Assembly (NCBI RefSeq): GCF_004116625.1
Contig: NZ_NXIE01000001.1
Location: 558,001 to 622,000, forward strand
DNA length: 64,000 nt
From: Halarcobacter mediterraneus
GTDB lineage: Bacteria > Campylobacterota > Campylobacteria > Campylobacterales > Arcobacteraceae
Reading direction: 5' to 3'
This document shows, one piece after another, positions 32,499 through 41,257 of this stretch. Each line of letters begins with the position of its first letter. Position 1 is the stretch's first letter. Both the position numbers and the translations under genes were made by a program. The notes below the pieces were generated by a model that was not told the origin of the DNA, made no database searches, and worked only from the letters and a program-made list of their open reading frames with translations.

Positions 32499-33995
32499 AT
32501 GGGAAAGATTACTGAAAATGATATTATTAATAGTATTGCAGATGCCTGTCAATACATCTCTTTTTATCATCCAGAAGACTTCGTAAAAGGGATGGTTGAG
32601 GCTTATGAAAAAGAGGAGTCTGAATCAGCAAAAAATGCAATAGGTCAAATTTTAATAAACTCTAAAATGTGTGCAATGGGACATAGACCTTTATGTCAAG
32701 ATACTGGTTCTGTAAATATTTTCATCAAAGTTGGTTTAAAAGCCGATTTAGATATTTCAAAAGACTTAGAAGAACTTTTAAATGCAGGTGTAGCAAAAGG
32801 TTATACTGATCCAGATAATACATTAAGATATTCTGTTGTATCTGATCCAGCAGGTGAAAGAAAAAATACAAAAAACAATACTCCAGCAGTAATTCACTAC
32901 TCAGTAGATGCAAACTCTGATAAACTTGATATTACAGTTGCAGCTAAAGGTGGAGGAAGTGAAAACAAATCTAAATTTGCAGTATTAAATCCATCTGATT
33001 CTATTTATGATTGGGTAATGTCAAATGTTGAACAAATGGGTGCAGGATGGTGTCCTCCAGGAATTTTAGGTATTGGTATTGGTGGAAACCCTGAAAAATC
33101 AATGCTACTTGCAAAAGAAGCTTTAATGGGACATGTAGATATTCATGAACTTAAAGCAAGAGGTCCTCAAAATGCCCTAGAAGAATTAAGACTCAAATTA
33201 TATGAAGATATCAATAAAATAGGAATTGGAGCGCAAGGGCTTGGTGGTTTAACAACAGTTCTTGATGTTAAAATTTTAGATTATCCATGTCACGCAGCTT
33301 CTTTACCTGTAGCTATGATTCCTAACTGTGCAGCAACAAGACATATTCATTTTGAACTTGATGGAAATGGAGCAGCTAAATTCAACAAACCTGATTTAGA
33401 TCTTTGGCCAGATATTGAACTTCCAATGGATACAATAAAAAGAGTAAATATTGAAGATTTAACAAAAGAAAATTTATCTCAATTTAAATCTGGTGATACT
33501 TTATTGTTATCAGGGAAAATTCTAACAGCAAGGGATGCAGCTCACAAAAAAATTGTTGAGTATAAAAATGCTGGTAAACCACTTCCAAATGGTGTTGACT
33601 TAAAAGGTAGATTTATTTATTACGTTGGACCTGTTGATCCAGTAAGAGATGAAAAAGTTGGACCTGCAGGACCAACAACTTCTACAAGAATGGATAAGTT
33701 TACTAAAGATATGATGGAAATTGGTATTATGGGGATGATTGGTAAAGCTGAAAGAAAGCAACCAACAATTGATTTAATTAAAGAGTATAAATCAATGTAC
33801 TTAATTGCAACTGGTGGAGCTGCTTATTTAATTTCACAATCTATTAAAGATGCAAAAGTTCTAGCATTTGAAGAAATGGGAATGGAAGCAATTTATGAAT
33901 TTGAAGTAAAAGATATGCCTGTAACTGTAGCAGTTGATACAGAAGGTACTTCTATTCATACAACTGGTCCAGCTAAATGGAGAAGTATTAAATAA
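32499..33995 (+). CDS. Class I fumarate hydratase (iron-sulfur), possible mesaconase
   Basis: A 498-residue class I fumarase with the alpha and beta parts fused. Landmarks are CQDTGSVNIF (C66), the stretch NTKNNTPAVIHYSV, AAKGGGSENKSKF, MGAGWCPPGILGIGIGG, GIGAQGLGGLTTVLDVKI, PCHAASLPVAMIPNCAATRH (further cluster Cys candidates) and the C-terminal LLLSGKILTARDAAHKK... GPAGPTTSTRMDKF. It should be an oxygen-sensitive 4Fe-4S hydratase converting fumarate to malate. The sequence is of the fused single-chain kind found in Burkholderia, where, as I recall, a class I fumarase also hydrates mesaconate to citramalate. A class II fumarase lies next door, and a Mch/CitE cluster lies 12 kb upstream, which makes a mesaconase role worth considering. 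GGTTATAGA before the ATG is a modest binding site. Confidence 0.92.
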   Translation: MGKITENDIINSIADACQYISFYHPEDFVKGMVEAYEKEESESAKNAIGQILINSKMCAMGHRPLCQDTGSVNIFIKVGLKADLDISKDLEELLNAGVAKGYTDPDNTLRYSVVSDPAGERKNTKNNTPAVIHYSVDANSDKLDITVAAKGGGSENKSKFAVLNPSDSIYDWVMSNVEQMGAGWCPPGILGIGIGGNPEKSMLLAKEALMGHVDIHELKARGPQNALEELRLKLYEDINKIGIGAQGLGGLTTVLDVKILDYPCHAASLPVAMIPNCAATRHIHFELDGNGAAKFNKPDLDLWPDIELPMDTIKRVNIEDLTKENLSQFKSGDTLLLSGKILTARDAAHKKIVEYKNAGKPLPNGVDLKGRFIYYVGPVDPVRDEKVGPAGPTTSTRMDKFTKDMMEIGIMGMIGKAERKQPTIDLIKEYKSMYLIATGGAAYLISQSIKDAKVLAFEEMGMEAIYEFEVKDMPVTVAVDTEGTSIHTTGPAKWRSIK

Positions 33996-33997
33996 AT

Positions 33998-34023
33998 ACA
34001 ATAAGAGATTTTTCTCTTATTGT
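33998..34023 (+). terminator. Terminator after the class I fumarase
   Basis: ACAATAAGAGA and TCTCTTATTGT form a perfect 11-bp stem with a TTTT loop three bases past the stop, followed by TTCTATATTTC. Confidence 0.75.
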
Positions 34024-34096
34024 TTCTATATTTCACTCTTCCTTTTTTTCTTCTTATATTTTTGATAATAATTATTGCAATTAAATTTAACTTTGA

Positions 34097-34102
34097 TATA
34101 AT
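34097..34102 (+). promoter_or_regulatory. Candidate -10 box of fumC
   Basis: TATAAT in CTTTGATATAATCTTT, 32 bases before the ATG at 34134. With the terminator before it, fumC is probably transcribed on its own. Confidence 0.55.
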
Positions 34103-34133
34103 CTTTTTTTAACAATTTATTAAAGGATAATTT

Positions 34134-35531
34134 ATGAATTATAGAATTGAAAAAGATACTATGGGAGAAATGCAAGTTCCAAATGATAAATATTGGGCAG
34201 CTCAAACACAAAGAAGTGTAGAAAACTTTCCAATTGGAAATGAAAAAATGCCTAAAGAAGTTGTAGAAGGATTTGCTTATTTAAAAAAAGCTTGCGCTAT
34301 TGTTAATAATAAATTAGAAAGATTAGATAATACAAAATGTGATGCAATAAAACAAGCTTGCGATGAAGTAATAGAAGGGAAACTAGAAGGGAATTTTCCT
34401 TTAGTAGTTTGGCAAACGGGTTCAGGAACTCAGTCAAATATGAATATGAATGAAGTTGTGGCAAATAGAGCTAGTGAGATTTTAGGGAAAGACTTTAGAA
34501 AAGAAAAAGCTGTACATCCAAATGATGATGTAAATAAAGGACAAAGTTCAAATGACACCTACCCTACTGCGATGAGAATTGCATTTGTTCTTGAACTACA
34601 AAAGCAATTAATACCTGCAATTAATAAACTAAAAACAACATTTGAAAAGAAAAGTGAAGAGTTTAAAGATATTGTAAAAATTGGAAGAACACATTTACAA
34701 GATGCAACGCCACTTACATTAGGTCAAGAATTATCAGCCTATGTTGATATGTTAGATAAAGCTTTATTACAAGTAGATGATAGTATGAAATATTTAGTTG
34801 AACTTGCTATTGGAGGAACTGCTGTTGGAACAGGATTGAACTCTCATCCTGATTTTTCACCTATGGTTTGTGAAGTATTAAATGAACAAACAAATACAAA
34901 ATATAGCTTTAAATCACATCCAAATAAATTCCATGCTTTAACTGCACATGATGGGGAAGTTGTTTTAAGTGGAGCTTTAAATGCTTTAGCTTCAAATCTT
35001 ATGAAAATAGCAAATGATATTAGATGGTTAGCTTCAGGACCAAGATGTGGAATTGGAGAACTTAATATTCCTGAAAATGAACCAGGAAGCTCAATTATGC
35101 CTGGAAAAGTAAATCCTACACAAAGTGAAGCTATGACTATGGTTGCAGTTCAAGTTATGGGGAATCATACAACAGTTTCAGTTGCAGCTAGTCAAGGTAA
35201 TTTTGAGCTAAATGTATTTAAACCAGTTATTGCTTATAATATTTTACAAGCTATAAAATTATTAAGTGATACAATGCTTGCTTTTAATGATAAATGTGCA
35301 GTAGGAATAGAAGCAAACAAAGAAAATATTAATAAATATTTAAATGATTCTTTAATGCTAGTAACAGCACTTAATCCATATATTGGATATGAAAATGCAG
35401 CAAAAATTGCAAAAACAGCTCATAAAAATGGAACAACATTAAAAGAAGAAGCTATTAAACTTGGATTATTAAGCGAAGAAGAGTTTGATAAATATGTAAA
35501 ACCTGAAGAAATGACTTATCCAAAAAAATAA
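34134..35531 (+). CDS. fumC: Class II fumarate hydratase
   Basis: A 465-residue homotetrameric fumarase that needs no iron-sulfur cluster. [22 protein letters not shown], the substrate-site segments [18 protein letters not shown] and [37 protein letters not shown], and the signature [13 protein letters not shown] are intact and the length is standard. AAAGG lies six bases before the ATG. Having FumC beside a class I enzyme gives an oxygen-stable and an oxygen-labile fumarase, or frees the class I enzyme for another substrate. Confidence 0.97.
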   Translation: MNYRIEKDTMGEMQVPNDKYWAAQTQRSVENFPIGNEKMPKEVVEGFAYLKKACAIVNNKLERLDNTKCDAIKQACDEVIEGKLEGNFPLVVWQTGSGTQSNMNMNEVVANRASEILGKDFRKEKAVHPNDDVNKGQSSNDTYPTAMRIAFVLELQKQLIPAINKLKTTFEKKSEEFKDIVKIGRTHLQDATPLTLGQELSAYVDMLDKALLQVDDSMKYLVELAIGGTAVGTGLNSHPDFSPMVCEVLNEQTNTKYSFKSHPNKFHALTAHDGEVVLSGALNALASNLMKIANDIRWLASGPRCGIGELNIPENEPGSSIMPGKVNPTQSEAMTMVAVQVMGNHTTVSVAASQGNFELNVFKPVIAYNILQAIKLLSDTMLAFNDKCAVGIEANKENINKYLNDSLMLVTALNPYIGYENAAKIAKTAHKNGTTLKEEAIKLGLLSEEEFDKYVKPEEMTYPKK

Positions 35532-35538
35532 TATTTAT

Positions 35539-35565
35539 AAGTACAAAGCTTTAGGCTTTGTACTT
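35539..35565 (+). terminator. Terminator after fumC
   Basis: AAGTACAAAGC and GCTTTGTACTT form a perfect 11-bp stem with a TTTAG loop, followed by TGATATTTT. Confidence 0.75.
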
Positions 35566-35593
35566 TGATATTTTAAATTAATAATTAATACTT

Positions 35594-35627
35594 TATAATT
35601 CCAAGAAAATGCAGATGTCTCTTGGAA
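35594..35627 (+). promoter_or_regulatory. -10 box and inverted repeat over a gene start
   Basis: TATAAT (35594-35599) would start transcription near 35606. It overlaps an inverted repeat, TTCCAAGA (35599-35606) and TCTTGGAA (35620-35627), 13 bases apart. The second arm contains the proposed TTG start of the GIY-YIG gene. The repeat could be an operator or an mRNA hairpin that hides the start. A nine-codon frame, MQMSLGKNE, also begins at 35609 out of frame with the gene. Confidence 0.45.
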
Positions 35628-36677
35628 AAAACGAATAATTACTTACTAAATATTTTTACAAATAAACTTTACAAATATACAAATAAAACCTATATCAACT
35701 TTATAAAAGATATATTAAAAGATGATAATTTAAAAAAGTACGAGATTAAAAATATTTACTTAGATAAATTTAAAAAAAATATAAGTGTTCAAAATGAACT
35801 TTTTATTATTTTAGAAAATGGAAGACTTCAATTCTTAAATGAATACAATTTAATAAAATTTGAATATGAGAATAAGTGCAAAGTCAACTCTTTATTAAAT
35901 ATAAATATAAAAAACCAAAAAACCTATGAACTTATAAAAACAATCGAATCCCTACAAAAAGCTTTTTTTATATCTAATGATTTAAAAGATATAAAGTATA
36001 TAAGCCATGATAAAATCCTTAATACCCATAAAAAACTATTTAATAACTATTTATCAAAGCCATTAATAAGTCTAATTTTAAATAATACAAAATATAAAGA
36101 CAAAAACAATAATACTTTCAATCTATCCTTTCTAACTCCTAAAAAACATTTCATACAATATATTCAAATAAAATATATAATTAATATTTACCCCTTTGCA
36201 ACGGATATACTTTTAAAAGAGAAACTAAATAAATTTTTTTCTACAGACATATCAAGTGTACAAATTTCAAAAATAAGAAAAAGGTATTTTATTCCAAATA
36301 TGTATAAAAGAGTTGATACAAACTATGAAAGATTTGAGTTTTATTTTACTTCAAGAAAAATTCTTTGTAGTGAAAATTTATTAAAATATAAAAATATAGA
36401 AGCTGTTTATGAATTAGTAAGTAATCAAGATATTAATTATACCTATAAAAGTTCAACAACTATATACATAGGTTCAACAAAGAATTTATATAAAAGGTTA
36501 AACGAATATATAAATAAAAAAGGGCATACTACAAAAATAAAAAATTATTTCAATAATAATAGTATATATTTTAGAATAATAAAAACAAAACAGTTTAGAA
36601 ACTTAGAGATACTTTTACTCCATGATTTTAAAGAATCTTATGGAGAACTTCCTCTTTTAAATAGTAACAATTCTTAA
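35622..36677 (+). CDS. Protein with C-terminal GIY-YIG nuclease-like domain
   Basis: A 351-residue basic protein. The last 90 residues or so form a GIY-YIG-type domain: AVYELVSNQD, then TTIYIGSTKNLYKRLNEYI with the YIG core and Arg, and a possible metal-binding Glu in RNLEILLLHDF. The N-terminal 260 residues are Lys/Asn-rich and helical, without a family that I recognise, and could bind nucleic acid. No homing-endonuclease or transposase context is visible. The start is uncertain: TTG 35622 is given because the frame from there is continuous, but it has no clear ribosome binding site. Codon use is very A-rich even for this genome, which hints at transferred or fast-evolving DNA. Confidence 0.65.
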   Translation: MEKTNNYLLNIFTNKLYKYTNKTYINFIKDILKDDNLKKYEIKNIYLDKFKKNISVQNELFIILENGRLQFLNEYNLIKFEYENKCKVNSLLNINIKNQKTYELIKTIESLQKAFFISNDLKDIKYISHDKILNTHKKLFNNYLSKPLISLILNNTKYKDKNNNTFNLSFLTPKKHFIQYIQIKYIINIYPFATDILLKEKLNKFFSTDISSVQISKIRKRYFIPNMYKRVDTNYERFEFYFTSRKILCSENLLKYKNIEAVYELVSNQDINYTYKSSTTIYIGSTKNLYKRLNEYINKKGHTTKIKNYFNNNSIYFRIIKTKQFRNLEILLLHDFKESYGELPLLNSNNS

Positions 36678-36718
36678 TTATTTTTAAGATTAATCAAAAT
36701 TACTATTAACTTTAATTA

Positions 36719-36744
36719 TAAGATAAGATAAGATAAGATAAGAT
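36719..36744 (+). repeat. Pentanucleotide tandem repeat (AGATA) upstream of a chemoreceptor
   Basis: Five tandem units of AGATA, the last ending AGATT, run from 36721 to 36745 after TATA. They lie about 32-55 bases before the ATG at 36776, in the region expected to hold its promoter. A change of one unit would shift spacing by five bases, so this is a candidate phase-variable promoter tract. Confidence 0.75.
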
Positions 36745-36775
36745 TCCCAAAATAACAAAGAGGAGTATCAATACA

Positions 36776-38611
36776 ATGCTAAGTAGGCTAACAACAAAGG
36801 CTAAACTAATTTTTTTTCCTGTATTATTTATATTAATAGTACTTATATCTGCTGTTACATTCAGTTATTATTTTAAGATATCAGAATCAAGAAATAATGC
36901 AGCTTTAAAAACTGAAATATTTATTCAAGATATATTAAAAACAAGAATTTTAGTTTATCAATTTCTTTCACAAGCAAATAAAGAAAAATCACAAAAAGTA
37001 GTTGAGAGTTTAAAATTATTAAATAAAGATATTGCAACTTTTAGAGATTCATTAAGTCAAAAAGAGAATAGAGACTTATCAAATAAAATTCTAAAAACCT
37101 TGCAAGAATATTTAGTAAATTTTCAATTAGCGGCAAAAATCAAAACAGAAAATATTGATGATAAAAATTACTCTAAAGTAATCAAAAATATGACAAATTC
37201 AGGATTAGAATTAGAAAAACTTTTATTACAGATAAATAAAAGTGCCATAAAACTAAAAGAAGAATCAATTGTAGAAATGGAAATTGTTCTTTCTTTATTA
37301 GCCTTATTCTTTACTATTATATTTATCCTTGCTTCAACATTGATTGTTAAACAAGTTATTTCATCACTAGATGATTTTAAACATGGATTAGAAAGCTTTT
37401 TTAAATACTTAAATAGAGAAGTAAATGATACAAAACTCTTAAATGATTCAAAAGAAGATGAATTTGGACAAATGGCAAAAATTGTTAATCAAAATATAAG
37501 TATAACAAAGGCATCAATAGAAGAAGATAGAATACTTATTGATGAAACTATTGCAGTTTTAAGTGAGTTTGAACAAGGTGATTTATGCCAAAGATTACAT
37601 ATGAAAGTAAGTAATCCTGCTTTAATGCAACTAAAAGATGTCTTAAATAAAATGGCTAATAATTTAGAAGGTAATATTGATAATGTTTTAACTATTTTAG
37701 AACAATATAGTCAATATAACTACTTAAATAAAATTGACCAAAAAGGTTTAAAAGAGCATTTATTAAAACTTGCAAATGGAGTTAATGGTTTAGGAGAGTC
37801 TATTACAGAAATGTTAATAGAAAGTGAAAAAAATGGAACTACCTTAGATGAGAGTTCAAATGTTCTTATTCAAAATGTAGATACTTTAAATGTAAATTCA
37901 AATGAAGCTGCTGCTGCTTTAGAAGAAACTGCTGCTGCTTTAGAACAAATTACAGGTAATATAGTAAATAATACTGAAACTGTAGTGAAAATGTCAGAAT
38001 ATGCAAAATCATTGACAAGTGCAGCAACAAATGGACAATCATTAGCAAACCAAACAACAGAAGCTATGGATGAAATAAATGATAAGGTAACAGCAATAAA
38101 TGAAGCAATATCAGTAATAGACCAAATAGCATTCCAAACAAATATTCTTTCATTAAATGCAGCAGTAGAAGCAGCAACAGCAGGAGAAGCTGGAAAAGGT
38201 TTTGCAGTTGTAGCACAAGAAGTTAGAAATCTTGCAAATAGATCTGCTGAAGCAGCAAAAGAAATAAAAGATTTAGTTGAAGATGCAACAGAAAAAGCAA
38301 GTTTTGGAAAAAATATAACTGATGATATGATTAAAGGTTATGATACATTAAATGATAATATCTCAAATACAACAAAACTTATTTCAGATGTTGAAATGGC
38401 AAGTCAAGAACAAAAACTAGGAATTGAGCAAATAAATGATGCTATTAACTCTTTAGACCAACAAACACAACAAAATGCTGCTATTGCAACACAAACCCAC
38501 GAAGTTGCAGTACAAACAGATGGTATTGCAAAAATGATTGTTGATAGTGTAAATGATAAAGAGTTTAAAAGAGATCAAATAAAAACACAAGAAAATAATC
38601 TTGTAGTATAA
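36776..38611 (+). CDS. Methyl-accepting chemotaxis protein, small periplasmic domain
   Basis: A 611-residue chemoreceptor with helices at about 12-33 and 170-195 enclosing a 135-residue helical periplasmic domain of the four-helix-bundle kind ([39 protein letters not shown]). Linker repeats resembling HAMP and a signalling domain with [20 protein letters not shown] and [18 protein letters not shown] follow. AGGAG is ten bases before the ATG. A GGDEF-EAL gene begins 13 bases downstream, so receptor and cyclic-di-GMP enzyme are likely co-transcribed. The promoter region holds a five-unit AGATA repeat that might vary. The ligand is unknown. Confidence 0.92.
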   Translation: MLSRLTTKAKLIFFPVLFILIVLISAVTFSYYFKISESRNNAALKTEIFIQDILKTRILVYQFLSQANKEKSQKVVESLKLLNKDIATFRDSLSQKENRDLSNKILKTLQEYLVNFQLAAKIKTENIDDKNYSKVIKNMTNSGLELEKLLLQINKSAIKLKEESIVEMEIVLSLLALFFTIIFILASTLIVKQVISSLDDFKHGLESFFKYLNREVNDTKLLNDSKEDEFGQMAKIVNQNISITKASIEEDRILIDETIAVLSEFEQGDLCQRLHMKVSNPALMQLKDVLNKMANNLEGNIDNVLTILEQYSQYNYLNKIDQKGLKEHLLKLANGVNGLGESITEMLIESEKNGTTLDESSNVLIQNVDTLNVNSNEAAAALEETAAALEQITGNIVNNTETVVKMSEYAKSLTSAATNGQSLANQTTEAMDEINDKVTAINEAISVIDQIAFQTNILSLNAAVEAATAGEAGKGFAVVAQEVRNLANRSAEAAKEIKDLVEDATEKASFGKNITDDMIKGYDTLNDNISNTTKLISDVEMASQEQKLGIEQINDAINSLDQQTQQNAAIATQTHEVAVQTDGIAKMIVDSVNDKEFKRDQIKTQENNLVV

Positions 38612-38624
38612 AAAGTGAAATAAA

Positions 38625-40652
38625 ATGCCCACAAGTTTACTTAAAAATTCTTTCGATTTTATTGTAGATGAAATTGATGCTTTAGTTTATGCTATAGATA
38701 TAGAAAACTATGAAATATTATATACAAACAAAAAATGTAAAGAAGAGTTTGGAAATATTGTTGGGCAAAAATGTTATAAATCTCTACAAAATAAAAATAG
38801 ACCTTGTATAGAATGCCCAACAAATAATAATGAAAAAAAAGAAGTTAATCACTCTTATAAATGGGAACATACAAATGAATTCAATAAAAAAACTTATTTA
38901 TTTAGTGATAGAATCATTAAAAGTCACAATTCAAATAAATTAATCAAAGTTCAAGTTGGGATTGATATTACCACACAGAAAAATTTAGAAAAAGAAGTAG
39001 AACAACAACAATTAAAAACACTAGAAACTTTTGAAGCTTTATTTAACTCAACAATCGAAGCTTTAATTATTTACAATATGGATAAAAAATGTATTAATGT
39101 AAATGATATTGCACCTCGATTATTAGGTTATACAAAAGAAGAAATGATAGGTAAAGATGCCCTTAGTTTTATTGCCAGTGAATCACTTCATGTAGTTTCA
39201 GAAGCTATAAATAATTCAGACCAAGAACCTTATGAAGCTCTAATGTTAAAAAAAGACAAAACAACTTTTCCTGCATTAATTAGAGGTAAAAATATAACTT
39301 TAAATAGTAAAACAATTCGTATTTCTGCAGTTATAGATATAAGTAAAATTAAAGAAAAAGAAAAAGAGATATCAAAATTAGCTTTTTATGATTGTTTAAC
39401 TCTCTTACCAAATAGAACTTTATTAAAAAGAAAAACTGAAAATTTAATTTCTTATAATAGACGACATTCAGATTATTGTTCTTTTATTTTTATTGACCTA
39501 GACCATTTTAAAACTATAAATGATACAAAAGGTCATCTTATTGGAGATCTTATTTTAATCCAATGTGCTAAAAGACTAGAAAATTTACTAAAAAAAGGAG
39601 ACTTTATAGGAAGATTTGGTGGAGATGAATTTATTATTTTAGTTAATACTTATAAAAAAAACAAAGAAGAAGCAAAAAAAGAAATAGAAAAAATCACAAA
39701 AAAAATATTAAATACTATAAAAGAAACCTTTACAGTAAAACAAAATCAATACCAACTTAGTGCAAGTATTGGTATTGCAATGTTCAATGAAGATATTTCT
39801 TTTCATGAACTATTAAAAAGAGCTGATACAGCAATGTATTTTGTAAAAGATAAAGGAAGAGATGATTTTGGTTTTTTTGACCCAAAATTACAAAAGTCTT
39901 TGGAAAGAAAAGCCATTGTTTTACAAAGATTAAGAGAAGCAATAAATAATGCTAAGATAAATATTCATTTTCAAAAACAAGTAAACTCAAAAGAAGAAGT
40001 GATTGGAGTAGAAGCTCTTGCAAGGTGGGAAGATGAAGAGTTAGGATTTGTAAGTCCTGCCGAATTTATTCCAATTGCTGAAGAAAGTGGTTTAATTATA
40101 AGATTTGGACATTGTTTAATAGAAGAAACTGCAAAAGTTTTACAAGAGTGGCAAAATGATAAAGAAAAAAAACATTGGAGAATTTCCATAAATGTTAGTT
40201 TAAGTCAATTTCAAAGAGATGATTTTGAATATTTGATTAAAAATGCTATCTTAAAATATAAAATAAATGCTAATTTGCTAAGATTAGAAATCACAGAAAG
40301 TCTTTTATTAAAAAATGCAGATAAAGCTTTAGAAAAAATAGATTATCTAAAAGAATTAGGATTAACTCTTTCTATTGATGATTTTGGAACAGGTTATTCT
40401 TCTTTAGCATATTTAAAAAAACTTCCAGTTGATGAATTAAAAATTGATAAATCTTTTATTGATGATATTGTTACAAATAAAAGTGATGAAACAATAGTAG
40501 CTGCCATATTAGAAATAGGAAACCAATTTGGATTTGAGGTAATCGCAGAGGGAGTTGAAACTAAAGAAATATATGAGAAACTTTTGAACTTAGGATGTAA
40601 ATATTTTCAAGGTTATTACTTTGCAAAACCCAAAAAAAAAGAAGACTTATAA
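38625..40652 (+). CDS. PAS-GGDEF-EAL cyclic-di-GMP protein
   Basis: A 675-residue cytoplasmic protein with two PAS-like domains (about 12-120 and 135-240), a GGDEF domain with an intact GGDEF at 332-336 and an EAL domain with intact EAL at 463-465, plus NVSLSQFQRDD, LEITES, IDDFGTGYSSLAYLK, KIDKSF and IAEGVET. Both synthesis and breakdown of cyclic-di-GMP are possible. The first PAS has C38, C50, C61 and C64 in a G-x2-C...PCxxC pattern seen in some sensor PAS domains, perhaps for a metal or redox signal. Its start has only a weak purine-rich site (AAGTGAAATAAA), and it follows the chemoreceptor by 13 bases. Confidence 0.9.
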   Translation: MPTSLLKNSFDFIVDEIDALVYAIDIENYEILYTNKKCKEEFGNIVGQKCYKSLQNKNRPCIECPTNNNEKKEVNHSYKWEHTNEFNKKTYLFSDRIIKSHNSNKLIKVQVGIDITTQKNLEKEVEQQQLKTLETFEALFNSTIEALIIYNMDKKCINVNDIAPRLLGYTKEEMIGKDALSFIASESLHVVSEAINNSDQEPYEALMLKKDKTTFPALIRGKNITLNSKTIRISAVIDISKIKEKEKEISKLAFYDCLTLLPNRTLLKRKTENLISYNRRHSDYCSFIFIDLDHFKTINDTKGHLIGDLILIQCAKRLENLLKKGDFIGRFGGDEFIILVNTYKKNKEEAKKEIEKITKKILNTIKETFTVKQNQYQLSASIGIAMFNEDISFHELLKRADTAMYFVKDKGRDDFGFFDPKLQKSLERKAIVLQRLREAINNAKINIHFQKQVNSKEEVIGVEALARWEDEELGFVSPAEFIPIAEESGLIIRFGHCLIEETAKVLQEWQNDKEKKHWRISINVSLSQFQRDDFEYLIKNAILKYKINANLLRLEITESLLLKNADKALEKIDYLKELGLTLSIDDFGTGYSSLAYLKKLPVDELKIDKSFIDDIVTNKSDETIVAAILEIGNQFGFEVIAEGVETKEIYEKLLNLGCKYFQGYYFAKPKKKEDL

Positions 40653-40657
40653 AAAAC

Positions 40658-40684
40658 ACAAAGCAATAAATGCTTTGTATTTTT
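40658..40684 (+). terminator. Terminator after the GGDEF-EAL gene
   Basis: ACAAAGCA and TGCTTTGT form a perfect 8-bp stem with an ATAAA loop, followed by ATTTTT. The convergent NifX-like gene ends at the T run. Confidence 0.8.
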
Positions 40685-41051
40685 AAGAATGACTTTTAGC
40701 ACCTTTATGATTTTTAACTATTGCTAACAACTCTTCTTCATTTAAAATTTTTAAACTTTTATTTTTATATTTTTCTATAACTTCATTTATAGTAACTCTA
40801 TCATCACCCGCATAAAGTACTTTTATTTTTGTATTTTTAACTTTATTAAAAGGTTTGATTCCCATTTCTTTTATAATTAATTCTTCAATACCCTTACTTA
40901 AAAACCAATCAATTAGCATTGAACCTTTATTATATGGATTTGCTTCTATATCTAATTTTTCACCATCAAAAAAAGCAAAATATTTTGCTTTTCCAAAAAG
41001 AGGTGAAACCGCTGAGTTTTCTTTTTGTGTTTTTACTGGAAATACTATCAT
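40683..41051 (-). CDS. NifX/NifB-like dinitrogenase-cofactor family protein
   Basis: A 122-residue protein of the dinitrogenase iron-molybdenum cofactor family. MIVFPVKT, NSAVSPLFGKAKYFAFFDG and WFLSKGIEELIIKEMGIKPF follow the family pattern of a small cofactor-binding or carrier fold. No nitrogenase genes are near; orphan members occur widely. I choose ATG 41051 because AAGGAG lies seven bases before it. The frame is open 34 codons further up to an ATG at 41153 that touches the stop of the preceding small gene. That longer form would add a hydrophobic N-terminus (MKKSFIYFFFLMLF) and is a real alternative. It is the last gene of the cytochrome bd operon. Confidence 0.75.
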   Translation of the reverse strand: MIVFPVKTQKENSAVSPLFGKAKYFAFFDGEKLDIEANPYNKGSMLIDWFLSKGIEELIIKEMGIKPFNKVKNTKIKVLYAGDDRVTINEVIEKYKNKSLKILNEEELLAIVKNHKGAKSHS

Positions 41052-41153
41052 TTTTTTCTCCTTATTATAATAATGATATATATCTTGTGAAAGATTTATG
41101 AAAAGCATCAAAAAAAAGAAATATATAAAACTTTTTTTCATCACTTGAATCAT

Positions 41154-41249
41154 TTACATCTTCTTTAAGTTTCTTAAAACTAATCTATATGAAATATAGA
41201 TAACTAAAGGCCAAGTAATAAGCCATAAAATAGGTTCTAAATACTCCAT
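41154..41249 (-). CDS. 31-residue membrane peptide after cydB, CydX-like candidate
   Basis: A short gene of 31 codons directly after cydB. TAGGAG, overlapping the cydB stop, lies five bases before the ATG at 41249. The peptide begins MEYLEPILWLITWPLVIYI and ends SYRLVLRNLKKM: one membrane helix with two Trp followed by a positive tail. Single-helix peptides such as CydX or CydS are structural subunits of cytochrome bd and are encoded after cydB in other bacteria. The sequence is not clearly CydX, so this is a positional and structural analogy. Its TAA directly abuts the ATG at 41153 upstream of the NifX-like frame. Confidence 0.6.
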   Translation of the reverse strand: MEYLEPILWLITWPLVIYISYRLVLRNLKKM

Positions 41250-41257
41250 GTTTTCTC

